DNA of 64,000 nucleotides. It comes from Sulfitobacter sabulilitoris. Its GTDB lineage: Bacteria; Pseudomonadota; Alphaproteobacteria; Rhodobacterales; Rhodobacteraceae. The notes under the pieces were generated by a model. The model had not been told where the DNA came from. It worked only from the letters and a program-made list of their open reading frames with translations, and made no database searches. The translations under genes were made by a program, and so were the position numbers. Each line of letters opens with the position of its first letter. Within the stretch, counting starts at the first letter, position 1. This document shows positions 50,839-61,023 of the stretch, one piece after another. The stretch spans positions 1 through 64,000 of the forward strand of contig NZ_VANS01000004.1 of NCBI RefSeq assembly GCF_005887615.1. The letters run 5' to 3'.

Positions 50839-53800
50839 CTAGTCCAGCAGCTCGTGCAGCGACTGGGCAAGCTCCTGCAGGCTGTAGGGTTTGCGCAGCA
50901 TCTTGTGGGGCGTCGCCGGCTCGCCGTTGCCCGGTCGCTCCGATTTCGCGTATCCGGTCGCAAGCAGGACCTTCAGGTCGGGATTGATCTCGAGCGCCTT
51001 TTCCGCGACCTCGAACCCCGACATGCCGCCGGGCATAACCACATCGGAAAGGATCAGGTCGATGTCACCGTTTTTCCTGAGCACCTCGATCGCGGTCGGG
51101 CCGTCCTCGGCGGCGATGACCTGGTAGCCCAATTCGTTGAGGCGCATGACGGTCAGCCTGCGGACACATGGGTCGTCCTCCACCACGAGGATGGTTTCAT
51201 CGGATGATCTGGCCACCATATCGGGCGTGACATCGGCGAACTCGGCCTCGCCTTCCGACGCGACCGGCAGAAACAGGGTGATTTTCGTGCCCACGCCGGG
51301 GGTGCTGTCAATTGCGACGTGGCCGCCCGACTGTTTGGCAAAGCCATAGACCATACTCAGCCCCAGCCCCGAACCTGCACCGGGCCCCTTGGTGGTAAAG
51401 AACGGCTCGAACACGCGGTTGATCACATCCGGCGTCATTCCGTGCCCGGTATCGGTGACCGCCAGCGCGACATACACCCCGGGCGTCACGTCGACCTGCG
51501 TGGCGGCGTAATCCTCGTCCAGAATGGCGTTCCATGTCGCAATGCCGAGGGTGCCGCCATCGGGCATGGCATCGCGCGCGTTGAGTGCGAGGTTCAGGAT
51601 GGCGCTTTCGATCTGCCCCGGATCGGTCAGGGTCATGCGCAGATCGTCGGCAAGCTCGGTTTCGATGGTGATCTGCTCGCCCAGGGTGCGCGTCAGCATC
51701 GGGCGCAGCGATCGCACCAGCGTATTCAGCGCCACGATTTCCGGGGTCAGCGCCTGGTTCCGCGAAAAGGCCAGCATCTGCGCCGTCAGTTGCGCCCCCA
51801 GGTTCGACGCCTCCAGCGCCTCGACAAGCAGGTCGCGCTTGGGATGGTCGCCAAGGTGCATGTCCAGCAGTTCGAGATTGCCGATGATTACGGTCAGCAG
51901 ATTGTTGAAATCATGCGCAAGTCCGCCGGTCAGTTGCCCGACGGCCTCCATCTTTTGCACCCGGTTCAAGGCGTCTCGGCGCTGCATGTCTTCTGTCAGG
52001 TCGTGGATGATGCCGGTGAAATAGCGTTTGCCCTCGATCCACCATTCCGCAACGGTCAGGCGGATCGGGATGATCGTGCCATCCCTCCGGCAGGCGTTCA
52101 TCTCGCGGCCGATGCCGATAATCCGTTTTTCGCCGGTCCTGATGTAGTGCGAAATATAGGAATCGTGCTTGTCCCTGTCGGGCGCGGGCATCAGCATGCT
52201 GACATTCTTGCCGATGACCTCGTTGGCGGGAAATCCCAGAAGGCTCTCCGCCGCGGGGCTGTAGCTGCCCACGATGCCATGTTCGTCGATGGTGATGATC
52301 GCCTCGGGCGCGGCGTCCAGGATCGCGCGCAACCGCGCCTCGCGTTCCTCCAGGTCGGCCTGGATCCTCTTGCGCTCCGTCACGTCCTCGAGCGCGAGCA
52401 GGATCATGGTGCCGTGGTCGTTTTCACCCTCGAGCGTGCGGGCGTTCAACAGCATCGTCCGCTTGCCCAACCGTGCGGTGTCGATCTTGATCTCGTAGTC
52501 TTCGACGGTCGTCTTGTTCGGCAGGATACGTTCCAGCAACTGTCGCAGGCGGGGCCGGTCCCACTGCTGCCCCTGAAGATCGAAAAGAACCTGGCCTTCG
52601 ATCTGCTCGGGCGAGGTCTGGAACAACTTGTGGAAGGACAGGCTTGCCCGGACGATCGCCAGGGTGTTGTCGAGAACAAGCATCGGCTCGCGCACCGTCG
52701 AGACGATATTCTCGGCAAAGCGCTGGGCCTGTTTATGTGCCTCCTGCATGTTCTTGATGTCCGACACATCCGTGAACGTGACCACCACGCCGTTGATCTG
52801 CCCGGATTGCGTCCGGTAGGGCAGAAGCCGGCGAATGAACCAACGACCGTCGGTCGCCTGCACTTCGACCTCGATCGCCGTCAGTTCGGAAATGACCCGG
52901 CGCGCGTCGTTCAGAAGGTCGGGATCGTCGATCTTGCCGGTGATGTCGCTGAACGGACGTCCGACATCGTTCGTGATCAGGTTGAAAAGGTCACGGGTCG
53001 CCGGTGTGAAACGTTTGATGTTGAGGTCCGGATCGAGAAACAGCGTGGCGACACCCGAGCTGGACAGGAGATTGTTCAGATCGTCCGACAGGCGCCGCTC
53101 GTCATCGACTTTTTGTTGAAGCTGGCTGTTGAGGGTCGTGAGTTCCTCGTTCAGCGACTGCAATTCCTCCTTGGACGTTTCCAGTTCTTCGTTGGTCGAC
53201 TGGAACTCCTCGTTCATCGACATGGCTTCTTCGTTGGCGGCCTTCAGTTCTTCTGTCGATAACTCGAAATCCCGGATCGTGTTCTGAAGATCGAGCCGCG
53301 TCGTCTCCAGTTCCTTTTCCAACTGCTGGTAGGCCGCGCTGCCTTTGGACACGTCGTCAAGGCTTGGCGCGGGTTCCGTCACCGGCTGATCGGTAAAGGT
53401 CACGAGGTAGAGCTGCGCGTCCTCGACCCGCATGGGGTGCACCTTGATCGTCACGGCCACGCTGACCCCGTCGCGGGTCACCGTTCCGGTGCGCGCGACC
53501 TCTTTGTTTTGCTGGATGGTCTTGCGTACGGCGCTGCCCAGTTGCGCGCGCATGCCGTCGCGCGCCATCGCCAGCAAATCTTGGCTTGCCTCGCCCAGCG
53601 GCACCTTGAGGTAGCGATCCGCCGGACCCTGCACGAACAGGGCTTCCATCTGTCCGTTGATCAGAACGGCCGCAGGCGCGTAATGCTCGATCAGGACCTT
53701 CTGGCTCAGATCGGCCAGGGGCACGCCTTTCGGGGCGTCGGCCGCGCGCAACGCCGGCGCAAGGTGCCCCAAGTACGATCTTTGCGGCGAGGGAAAATTG

Positions 53801-55350
53801 ATCGGGCGGTTCCGAACCCCGCCGGCGCGTCGATACACGCGGTATTTCTTGGAAACGGGACGGAAATACATCTCTTGGGCATTCGCCGTCTCGGACGAGC
53901 CGAGAAACAGGATGCCGTCCTCGTTCAGGGCGAAATGAAACATGTGGATGATGCGCTCTTGCGCGTCGGCATTGAGATAGATCAGCAGATTCCGGCAGGA
54001 GATCAGATCAAGCTTGGAAAACGGCGCATCGGCGAGGATGTTCTGACTGGCAAAGACGACCGTGTCGCGCAGTTCGGGCACGACGCGGTAGGTGTGATCC
54101 TCGTGGATGAAGAACCGTTCCAGCCGTTCGGGCGATACCGTTTCCTCGATCGCGTCGGGGTAGACGCCCGAGCGGGCCACCGACAACGCGGTTTCGTCCA
54201 CGTCCGACGCAAAGACCTGAAGCTTGACGTCCTTACGCAACGCAGAGATTTTTTCGATCAGCAGGATCGCCAGGGAATAGGCTTCCTCGCCCGTCGCGCA
54301 GGCCGGAACCCAGACGCGGATCGGTTGGCCCGAGGTCTGATTTTCCACCATGTCATGAAGAACGTTTCCGGACAGGTATTCAAACGCCTCCGGGTCGCGG
54401 AAAAACGATGTCACGCTGATCAGCAGGTCACTGCAAAGCCTGGCCGCTTCTTCCGGGCTGTCTTGCAGCAACGCAAGATAGTCGGCTGAGTTCTCCATGT
54501 GCCGCAGGGCCATCCGCCGTTCGATCCGCCGCAGCAGGGTGCCTTCCTTGTAGAGATCGAAGTTGATCGGCGAATAGGCCTTGAGCGCGGCGATGATATC
54601 GTAAAGCGACCCGCGCGCATTGTCGCCCAGGACCTTGGGCGCCCTGGCTTTGTCGACATAGGGGTGCTTGGCGTATTTCAGGATGATCGCGGGCATGTCC
54701 TTGACTGACACGATGTAATCCACCGACCCGGTCGCGATGGCGCTGCGGGGCATCCCGTCATGGGCCGCGTCCTTCGGTTTCTGAACCAGAACCACTCCGC
54801 CCTGGGCCTTGATGTTGCGAACACCCGCCGCACCGTCGCTGCCGGTGCCGGACAGGATGATCGCCACCGCCTTTTGCTGTTGGTCCTCGGCAAGCGAGCG
54901 CAGGAAGAAATCGATGGGAAGCCGCAGGCCGCGACGCTCTGCCGGCTCGGTCAGCCGCAAGACGCCGTTGTCCATGCTCAGAAACCGGTTGGGCGGAATT
55001 ACATACACATTGTCGGGAACGATGCGCGTATCGTCCTTTGCCAGCGTCACGGTCATCCTGGTGTGCTTGGCCAGAAGATCGGCCATCAGGCTTTCATGGT
55101 CGGGGTCGGCATGGTGAATGACGACAAAGGCCATGCCGCCCGCGTCGGGCATCGCCTCGAAGAAATCCGACAAGGCCTGCAACCCGCCGGCCGACGCGCC
55201 AAGCCCCACGACCGGCACGACACCTGTCGGCGCCGGCGCCAGGCGCTCCGTCGCCTTGGAGGGGGCCTTGGCAATGGCGCGCTTTTTCCGTGCCGCCGAC
55301 GACGGTTTTGCGCGTTTGCCAGTGGGTCCTTTAGGGGGAGCTTTCGCCAT
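50839..55350 (-). CDS. CheB-CheR-PAS-histidine kinase-receiver hybrid protein
   Basis: From ATG 55350 (CAGGCGGA upstream) the product has 1,503 residues. A Lys/Ala-rich head of ~35 residues leads to a CheB methylesterase domain (about 40-230; Ser in GLGASAGGLQ, His in VIHHADPDHESL, Asp in SGTGSDGAAG). A CheR methyltransferase domain follows (about 245-500; SVTSFFRDPEAFEYL, WVPACATGEEAYSLAI). A coiled coil lies near 670-760, then three PAS-type domains (to about 1120). Next come HisKA with the phospho-acceptor His in GGLAHDFNNLLTV (about 1143), HATPase (NLALNARDAM, GAGSGLGLSMVYGFAKQ) and a receiver with phospho-Asp in LILSDVVMPGG (about 1432). No chemoreceptors or CheA are nearby, so it is probably a stand-alone sensor, perhaps for the adjacent surface locus. 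Confidence 0.92.
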   Translation of the reverse strand: MAKAPPKGPTGKRAKPSSAARKKRAIAKAPSKATERLAPAPTGVVPVVGLGASAGGLQALSDFFEAMPDAGGMAFVVIHHADPDHESLMADLLAKHTRMTVTLAKDDTRIVPDNVYVIPPNRFLSMDNGVLRLTEPAERRGLRLPIDFFLRSLAEDQQQKAVAIILSGTGSDGAAGVRNIKAQGGVVLVQKPKDAAHDGMPRSAIATGSVDYIVSVKDMPAIILKYAKHPYVDKARAPKVLGDNARGSLYDIIAALKAYSPINFDLYKEGTLLRRIERRMALRHMENSADYLALLQDSPEEAARLCSDLLISVTSFFRDPEAFEYLSGNVLHDMVENQTSGQPIRVWVPACATGEEAYSLAILLIEKISALRKDVKLQVFASDVDETALSVARSGVYPDAIEETVSPERLERFFIHEDHTYRVVPELRDTVVFASQNILADAPFSKLDLISCRNLLIYLNADAQERIIHMFHFALNEDGILFLGSSETANAQEMYFRPVSKKYRVYRRAGGVRNRPINFPSPQRSYLGHLAPALRAADAPKGVPLADLSQKVLIEHYAPAAVLINGQMEALFVQGPADRYLKVPLGEASQDLLAMARDGMRAQLGSAVRKTIQQNKEVARTGTVTRDGVSVAVTIKVHPMRVEDAQLYLVTFTDQPVTEPAPSLDDVSKGSAAYQQLEKELETTRLDLQNTIRDFELSTEELKAANEEAMSMNEEFQSTNEELETSKEELQSLNEELTTLNSQLQQKVDDERRLSDDLNNLLSSSGVATLFLDPDLNIKRFTPATRDLFNLITNDVGRPFSDITGKIDDPDLLNDARRVISELTAIEVEVQATDGRWFIRRLLPYRTQSGQINGVVVTFTDVSDIKNMQEAHKQAQRFAENIVSTVREPMLVLDNTLAIVRASLSFHKLFQTSPEQIEGQVLFDLQGQQWDRPRLRQLLERILPNKTTVEDYEIKIDTARLGKRTMLLNARTLEGENDHGTMILLALEDVTERKRIQADLEEREARLRAILDAAPEAIITIDEHGIVGSYSPAAESLLGFPANEVIGKNVSMLMPAPDRDKHDSYISHYIRTGEKRIIGIGREMNACRRDGTIIPIRLTVAEWWIEGKRYFTGIIHDLTEDMQRRDALNRVQKMEAVGQLTGGLAHDFNNLLTVIIGNLELLDMHLGDHPKRDLLVEALEASNLGAQLTAQMLAFSRNQALTPEIVALNTLVRSLRPMLTRTLGEQITIETELADDLRMTLTDPGQIESAILNLALNARDAMPDGGTLGIATWNAILDEDYAATQVDVTPGVYVALAVTDTGHGMTPDVINRVFEPFFTTKGPGAGSGLGLSMVYGFAKQSGGHVAIDSTPGVGTKITLFLPVASEGEAEFADVTPDMVARSSDETILVVEDDPCVRRLTVMRLNELGYQVIAAEDGPTAIEVLRKNGDIDLILSDVVMPGGMSGFEVAEKALEINPDLKVLLATGYAKSERPGNGEPATPHKMLRKPYSLQELAQSLHELLD

Positions 55351-55501
55351 TCCGCCTGCCTTTTCTGTCGCGAACCTGCACGGGAAGGATATTTTGATTT
55401 TGCGGCAGACGCCAGTTGTCAGATGCAAAGGATGTCCTGCGGCGGCCGATCCTCCTTCCGGGGTCAAATCGGGCCGCGCATGGGCACACCCGGCGCGCCA
55501 C

Positions 55502-55537
55502 AAAAAACAAAGCGCCGCCCCGGGTTGGGGCGGCGCT
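55502..55537 (-). terminator. Rho-independent terminator of the molybdenum hydroxylase operon
   Basis: On the minus strand AGCGCCGCCCC-AACCC-GGGGCGGCGCT forms a perfect 11-bp stem (55511-55537). It is followed by TTGTTTTTTG (55501-55510), beginning 61 bases after the hydroxylase stop. This is the clearest intrinsic terminator in the window. Confidence 0.85.
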
Positions 55538-55597
55538 GTTTCAGTTCGGGGGTGGGTCGGGCCTGCGCGCAGGCCCGACCGGATCGCGGCGTTGCGC

Positions 55598-57874
55598 CTA
55601 GCCCTTGAGCAGGGCCGTCACGGCATCGGGACGGATCGGCAGATCGGTGACCCTGACGCCCAGCGCCTCGCGGATCGCGTTGCCGATCGCGGGGGCAATC
55701 GCCACCGTTCCCGGCTCTCCCAGGCCGACAGGCATTTCCGTGCTCTCGACGAATTCGATCTCGAGCTCGGGCACCTGGTTCATCCGCAGCGGCGTGTAGG
55801 TGTCGAGGTTGCGATCGGCCACGACACCGTTTTCGATCTGCGTGGCCTCGTGCAAGGCCATCGACAGCCCCCACAGGATGGACCCTTCGGCCTGTGCCAT
55901 CGCGCCGTCCGGATGCACGACCGTGCCCGCGTCGATCGCCATCGTGATCTTCTCGACCTTGACCTCGCCACTGTCGCGATCGACCTTGGCGCGGACCACG
56001 CAGGCGATCCATGTCGGCATGGACCGTTCCTGTCCGAAGGCCGTGGCCAGGCCCAGCGCAGTGCCGTCGGGCAGCGCATCGCGCGCGTCCCAGTCCGACA
56101 TCTCGCGCACCCGCTCAAGCACGCCCGCCAGCCTCGCAGCCCCGCCGACGCTGACCGGGGCCTCGCCCGCATTGCGGCCTTCGGCCTTGAGCAGCGACAG
56201 GCGGTATTCCAGCGGATCGGCCCCGGCGGCGCGGGCGACCTCGTCCATGTGGCTTTCCAGCGCCCAGGTGATCCAGCCCACACCCACCGACCGCAGCCAG
56301 CCCGGCGTGAACGTCTCGCGCACAAGCGGCACGTCGATGGCACGGATGCGCTGATCGGGAATGGCATACCAGTGGTCCGCACCATTGGCGGAAAACGCGT
56401 CGAGCTTTTCGCCGTTCACGCCCTGGGCAAGACCGCCCGGGAAAATGGCCGTCGTCGGCCACCCCGCCGCCGCGGCATGATCCCATGCGACGGGCGCACC
56501 ACCTTCATCCAGCGCCGTCGTCAGCGTCTGAACCGATGGCGAGCGCGCACAGTCAAGCCATGCGTCATCCTCGCGGGTGAACACCATCTTGACGGGCTTG
56601 CCCACCGCCTTGGCGGTCAGCGCGGCTGGCACGAAGTAGTCACCGAAAAGCCGCCGGCCGAACCCGCCGCCCAGATAATACTGGTGCAGGGTGATATTGC
56701 TCTGTTCCACCCCAAGGGCGGAGGCCAGGACAGGCAGGACCAGCGATTGCCACTGGTTGCCGCCATGCAGGTGCCAATGGCCGTCTTCCTCCATCGCCAC
56801 CGCGTTCACCGGCTCCAGCTGAAAGTGCAGCACGCTCGATGTGCGGTAGGTGCCCTTGACCAGCCGTTCGGGCGCCGTCGCGTCGATGGTGGCCCGTGCG
56901 TCCCCCTGCGACACGAAAAGCGCGCCGCTGTCGGGATCGTTCGCAAGGCGGGCCGCCTCTTCCACCAGTTGCGCTTCGCTCACATCGGCATTGGGGCCGG
57001 GTGTCCAGTCCACGCTCAGGGCGTCGGCGGCCTTGATCGCGGCGGGATAGGTCTCTGCCACCACGGCAAGCCAGCCCTGGCAGGTGCCGGACGGATCGTC
57101 GATCTCGACCGTTTGCAGATAGCCGGGAATGTCCCTGGCCTTGCTGTCGTCGAACCCGTTGACCACGGCGCCGAACCGCGAGGGCGGCAGCACCGGGCGG
57201 GCATAGACCATACCGTCGACTTCGGCGTCGATGCCGAACGTCGCGGTGCCGGTCGATTTCGCCGGGATGTCCAGCGCCTGGGCGCTGGTGTTGAGGATCC
57301 GGCGCTCGCTTGCGGGTTTGAGGGTGATCGCGCCCAACTCCTCGGATGAAAAGCTGCGGAACTCCGGCCCGGCTGCGACGATGTCGCCATAGCTCACGGA
57401 TGCCTCGCCGTGCTTGACCATGCCGCCGCGCGCGGTGCAATCCGCCGGATCGGCATCCAGCATCCGTGCGCCCGCCTCGATCAGCGCGATGCGGCCCGCG
57501 GCCCCCGCTTGCGACAGCATGAACCATGTGTGATTGACCGACCACGACCCGCCCGTGACCATGTAACCCCATTTCGGATCGCTATCGACATGCACGATCT
57601 CGATGTCGTCCCAGTTCGCCTCAAGCTCTTCGGCGACGACCCGTGCAAGGGCGGTGCCGACGTGCTGGCCCATCTCGGCCTTGGCGATATTGACGACGAT
57701 GTGCCCATCGGGATGAATGACGTACCAGACGGTCGGCTCGAAGCCGCCGTTCGCGATCTGGTGTTCGGCCGCCAGACCCGATGACGGATTGGCGAATGCC
57801 AGCGTCAGCGCGGACCCGGACAGCCCGACCAGAAAGCCGCGGCGCGTAAGATCTGAGAAATTGCCATCGGCCAT
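55598..57874 (-). CDS. Molybdopterin-binding subunit of a xanthine-oxidase-family hydroxylase (IorB-like)
   Basis: From ATG 57874 (GGGAGG 8 bases upstream) the product has 758 residues. A Tat signal DLTRRGFLVGLSGSAL (about residues 7-22) means the enzyme is folded with cofactor and exported to the periplasm. The molybdopterin region includes YLGGGFGRRLFGDYFVPAAL, and the conserved Glu of the active site is near the end in VGLGEPGTVAIAPAIGNAI. The single-chain layout with Tat signal and lack of a FAD subunit match isoquinoline 1-oxidoreductase/aldehyde dehydrogenase (IorAB, AldFGH-like) enzymes. Its start overlaps the [2Fe-2S] subunit's stop by one base. No XdhC-type maturation gene is in the window. 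Confidence 0.9.
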   Translation of the reverse strand: MADGNFSDLTRRGFLVGLSGSALTLAFANPSSGLAAEHQIANGGFEPTVWYVIHPDGHIVVNIAKAEMGQHVGTALARVVAEELEANWDDIEIVHVDSDPKWGYMVTGGSWSVNHTWFMLSQAGAAGRIALIEAGARMLDADPADCTARGGMVKHGEASVSYGDIVAAGPEFRSFSSEELGAITLKPASERRILNTSAQALDIPAKSTGTATFGIDAEVDGMVYARPVLPPSRFGAVVNGFDDSKARDIPGYLQTVEIDDPSGTCQGWLAVVAETYPAAIKAADALSVDWTPGPNADVSEAQLVEEAARLANDPDSGALFVSQGDARATIDATAPERLVKGTYRTSSVLHFQLEPVNAVAMEEDGHWHLHGGNQWQSLVLPVLASALGVEQSNITLHQYYLGGGFGRRLFGDYFVPAALTAKAVGKPVKMVFTREDDAWLDCARSPSVQTLTTALDEGGAPVAWDHAAAAGWPTTAIFPGGLAQGVNGEKLDAFSANGADHWYAIPDQRIRAIDVPLVRETFTPGWLRSVGVGWITWALESHMDEVARAAGADPLEYRLSLLKAEGRNAGEAPVSVGGAARLAGVLERVREMSDWDARDALPDGTALGLATAFGQERSMPTWIACVVRAKVDRDSGEVKVEKITMAIDAGTVVHPDGAMAQAEGSILWGLSMALHEATQIENGVVADRNLDTYTPLRMNQVPELEIEFVESTEMPVGLGEPGTVAIAPAIGNAIREALGVRVTDLPIRPDAVTALLKG

Positions 57875-58335
57875 CAGTTTGCCTCCCGTGCTTCGGCGGC
57901 GGCCATTTTGATCGCCTTGCGGATGCGTGTGTAGGACATGCAGCGGCACAGATTGCCCGACATGACCGCATTGATGTCTTCATCGGTCGGATCGGGCGTA
58001 TCGGCCAGCAACGTCGCGGCCTGCATGATCTGGCCCGACTGGCAGTACCCGCACTGCGGCACCTGCGCTTCGATCCACGCCTTTTGCAGCGGGTGGTCGT
58101 TGTTTTCCGCCAAACCTTCGATGGTTGTGACCTCGGCGCCTTCGACCACCGAAATCGGTGTCGAACACGACCGCGCGGCGTATCCGTCCAGGTGCACGGT
58201 GCAGGCGCCGCATTGCGCGATGCCGCAGCCGAATTTCGTGCCCTTCAGGCCCAGTTCGTCGCGGATCACCCACAGCAGGGGCGTATCCTCAGGCGCGTTC
58301 GTTTCAACCACCTGTCCGTTCAATGTGAATTTCAT
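57874..58335 (-). CDS. [2Fe-2S] subunit of molybdenum hydroxylase (IorA-like)
   Basis: From ATG 58335 the product has 153 residues. It has the plant-type [2Fe-2S] cluster ([23 protein letters not shown] with a fourth Cys in ARSCSTP) and the second, helical [2Fe-2S] domain ([12 protein letters not shown] and [18 protein letters not shown]). It has no signal peptide and is expected to hitch-hike with the Tat-exported large subunit. The upstream extension of the frame to 58626 has no family resemblance. It passes electrons out of the Mo centre; the acceptor (probably a c-type cytochrome) is not encoded here. Confidence 0.92.
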   Translation of the reverse strand: MKFTLNGQVVETNAPEDTPLLWVIRDELGLKGTKFGCGIAQCGACTVHLDGYAARSCSTPISVVEGAEVTTIEGLAENNDHPLQKAWIEAQVPQCGYCQSGQIMQAATLLADTPDPTDEDINAVMSGNLCRCMSYTRIRKAIKMAAAEAREAN

Positions 58336-58519
58336 GTTGTCCTTTCCGACAGGGCGCGGGGGCGCCTGTTCGTTCCGCCAATGATGTTCCGCCGCCCGCG
58401 CCAAAGCGCGTGTCAGGGCCGGATCAGCCCAACAGCGGCGGTGAAAAGAAAGAGTAGTGCAATCTCGCGGCGTCTCAACCCCGGGTTCCGCGGGGGCAGG
58501 CGTGACGGCACGGATCGGC

Positions 58520-59446
58520 CTAGCCGTGGATCCGCGTGTCGAACCGGCCATCCTGCGTGACCGTGCCGCGATACATGCCTTCGCAGTTGAACGGAAGCGA
58601 CAGATTTCCGTCGGCATCGACCGCAATCAGACCGCCGCTGCCATCGTTCAGGGCAAGATCATGCATCACCACGTGATCCGCCGCCTGCGCCAGCGATTGA
58701 CCCGCGTGCCGCATCCGCGCCGCGATTTCCGAGGCCGCGCACCAGCGGATGAAGACCTCGCCATGTCCGGTGCCGGACACCGCGCAGGTGGCATTGTCGG
58801 CAAAGGTGCCCGCGCCGATCAGGGGGGTGTCACCGACCCGTCCCGGCGATTTCGCGGTCATGCCGCCGGTCGATGTGGCGGCGGCCAGATGGCCTGCCGC
58901 ATCGCGCGCGACGGCCCCCACGGTGCCGTGCCGCCGGGCGGGATCGTCGTCTTCCTTGCCCTCCGCGCGCATCGCCAGCGTGCTTTGCAGCGCGTCCCAG
59001 CGGGCCTGAGTAAAGAAATAGTCCGTGTCCTCGAACGGCAGTCCTGCATCGCGCGCCACGTTCAGCGCGTTCGGACCGATCAGCATGACGTGATCCGTCG
59101 CGTCCATCACCGCGCGGGCGGCGCGGATCGGATTGCGCGGGCCGAATATGCCTCCCACTGCACCCGCCGCGCGGGTTGTCCCGTCCATGATGGCCGCATC
59201 CATTTCCTGCTTGCCCTCGCTGGTGAACACAGCGCCGCGCCCTGCATTGAACAACGGCTCGTCCTCCAGTGCGCACACGGCTGCGGTGACGGCATCGATC
59301 GCCGTGCCGTGCCCGGCCAGCACATCATGTCCCGCCTCGAGCGCGCGGCGCAGGGCCGCGTGATACTCCGCCTCCAGCGCCGGCGTGAGGCTGGATTTCC
59401 GGATCGTCCCGGCCCCGCCATGCACGGCAAGCGAAAATTTGGTCAT
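58520..59446 (-). CDS. Isoaspartyl peptidase/L-asparaginase (Ntn-hydrolase, type 2)
   Basis: From ATG 59446 (GGAGA 8 bases upstream) the product has 308 residues. The N-terminus [13 protein letters not shown] and the segment [20 protein letters not shown] are typical. The autoprocessing site is Thr175 in [12 protein letters not shown], where cleavage exposes the nucleophile. [24 protein letters not shown] forms the substrate pocket. It cleaves beta-aspartyl dipeptides and asparagine. The frame upstream to 59593 is discarded. It may be transcribed alone; 231 bases separate it from the phosphoribosyltransferase gene. Confidence 0.92.
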   Translation of the reverse strand: MTKFSLAVHGGAGTIRKSSLTPALEAEYHAALRRALEAGHDVLAGHGTAIDAVTAAVCALEDEPLFNAGRGAVFTSEGKQEMDAAIMDGTTRAAGAVGGIFGPRNPIRAARAVMDATDHVMLIGPNALNVARDAGLPFEDTDYFFTQARWDALQSTLAMRAEGKEDDDPARRHGTVGAVARDAAGHLAAATSTGGMTAKSPGRVGDTPLIGAGTFADNATCAVSGTGHGEVFIRWCAASEIAARMRHAGQSLAQAADHVVMHDLALNDGSGGLIAVDADGNLSLPFNCEGMYRGTVTQDGRFDTRIHG

Positions 59447-59677
59447 CGTGTCGTCTCCATTCCTTTGCGCGCCAGCACCAGGGGCACGCCCGAAACCGGA
59501 CCACCACCGACCGGTGCGCGTGTTTCGGTCCGTTGAGGGGGCAAGGCGAAAGCGGTGCTGCCAAGAATTGACCGGATGCACCAGCAGATGCAACCGGTCC
59601 GCCGCATCATCCTGCGGTGAAGGCGCTGTGAAAACCCCGGATGAGAAACCCGCGCGCGGGCACCGGGCGGCCCGGAT

Positions 59678-60355
59678 TCAGGTATCGGTGGCGGGTTGGG
59701 CGGCGCGCAGATCCGCGTCGTAGCTGCGAAGCAACGACACGACCTCGTCATCCGAAAGCTGATCGAAGCGGCGGTAATGCGCGCCGATGGCATGGAAGGG
59801 CTCCGGCGTCTCGAGACAGACGACCGTGTCCACATCGCGCTCCAGCAGTCGCACCGTCGTCTCGGGCGCGACCGGAATGGCCAGCACCAGCTTGCGCGGA
59901 TGCTGGCGGCGCACGGCCAGCAGGGCGGCGCGGGTCGTGGCCCCCGTGGCGATGCCGTCATCGACGACGATCGCGGTCTTGCCCCTGAGCGGCACATGCG
60001 GCCGCCCCGGCAGATAGACTTCGCGGCGGCGGCGGATTTCTTCGAGCTGGACCTGCGACAGACGCTCAAGATCCGCACGGTTCAGACCGACCATGTCGCA
60101 GATATGATCGTTCACCACCATTTCGGGGTTCGCGCCGTCGACGATGGCGCCCGCCGCCAGTTCGGGCTGGTTGGGCACTCCGATCTTGCGCACCATGACC
60201 AGATCCAGCGGCGCTCCCAGCGCGCGGGCGACATGCACGGCGACCGGTACGCCGCCGCGTGGCAACGCCAGCACGACCGGATCGACAAAATCGAATTCGG
60301 CCAGGGCCTCGGCCAGGGCCGTTCCGGCGGCGTCGCGGTCGGAAAAGGCGATCAT
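59678..60355 (-). CDS. Phosphoribosyltransferase-family protein
   Basis: From ATG 60355 (ATGA overlap with the hydrolase gene) the product has 225 residues. The PRTase type I fold is shown by the PRPP-binding loop AIVVDDGIATGATTRAAL, with VLALPRGGVPVAVHVARAL near the start and VRKIGVPNQPELAAGAI in between. This is the subgroup commonly found beside small alpha/beta hydrolases in stress islands. A nucleobase substrate is not established. No hydrolase domain is fused to it here; the partner is a separate coupled gene. Confidence 0.85.
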   Translation of the reverse strand: MIAFSDRDAAGTALAEALAEFDFVDPVVLALPRGGVPVAVHVARALGAPLDLVMVRKIGVPNQPELAAGAIVDGANPEMVVNDHICDMVGLNRADLERLSQVQLEEIRRRREVYLPGRPHVPLRGKTAIVVDDGIATGATTRAALLAVRRQHPRKLVLAIPVAPETTVRLLERDVDTVVCLETPEPFHAIGAHYRRFDQLSDDEVVSLLRSYDADLRAAQPATDT

Positions 60356-61008
60356 CGGGCGATCTTTCGCGCGAAATGGGTCTTGAACCAGCCCGTGGCC
60401 AGGGCAATCACCTGCTCCAGCGTTCCGGGCTCTTCGAACAGGTGCGTGGCCCCCGGTACGATTTCGACACGCGGGGCGCACATCATCGCGCGGGCGGCGC
60501 TTTTGTTGAGGTCGATCACAACATGGTCCGCGCCCCCCACGATCAGAAGCGTCGGCGCGGACACCAGCGGCAGCGCGGTGCCAGCCAGATCGGGCCGCCC
60601 GCCGCGCGACACGACCGCCGCAACCCTATCGCGCCGCCGGGCCGCGGCGACAAGGGCCGCGGCGGCCCCCGTGCTTGACCCGAACAGCCCGATCGGCAAA
60701 TCCCCCAGATCGGGATGCGCGCGCGCCCAGTCGATCGCGTCAACCACCCGTGCGCTCAGCAGGGGAATATCGAACACCCGGGCGCGATTGGCGGCCTCGA
60801 TTTCAGTCAGCAGATCCAGCAGCAGCGTGGCCATCCCGGCCTTGCCCAGATGTTCGGCGACCTGTGTGTTGCGCGGGCTGAACCGGCTGCTGCCTGCGCC
60901 ATGCGCAAAGATGACCAGCCCCACAGGATCGTCCGGCACCCGCAGTATCGCATCAAGCCTGCGGGGGCCGACCCCGACCGTCTGTGTGGCGCTGGCTGTA
61001 TCGGCCAT
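60352..61008 (-). CDS. Small alpha/beta hydrolase (dienelactone-hydrolase-like)
   Basis: The 218-residue enzyme has the strand GLVIFAHGAGSSRFSPRN, nucleophile Ser in IGLFGSSTGAAAAL, Asp in LLIVGGADHVVID and His in VPGATHLFEEPG. It overlaps the PRTase start by four bases and lies 15 bases after the dodecin gene, forming a dodecin-hydrolase-PRTase operon. Substrate unknown; homologues are regularly coupled to or fused with the PRTase. Confidence 0.85.
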   Translation of the reverse strand: MADTASATQTVGVGPRRLDAILRVPDDPVGLVIFAHGAGSSRFSPRNTQVAEHLGKAGMATLLLDLLTEIEAANRARVFDIPLLSARVVDAIDWARAHPDLGDLPIGLFGSSTGAAAALVAAARRRDRVAAVVSRGGRPDLAGTALPLVSAPTLLIVGGADHVVIDLNKSAARAMMCAPRVEIVPGATHLFEEPGTLEQVIALATGWFKTHFARKIAR

Positions 61009-61023
61009 CCTGTGCGTCCCCTG

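Noticed and set aside
55118-57349. 743-codon plus-strand frame over the hydroxylase and sensor-kinase genes
   Set aside because: It crosses a strong terminator and runs opposite two genes with full catalytic motifs.
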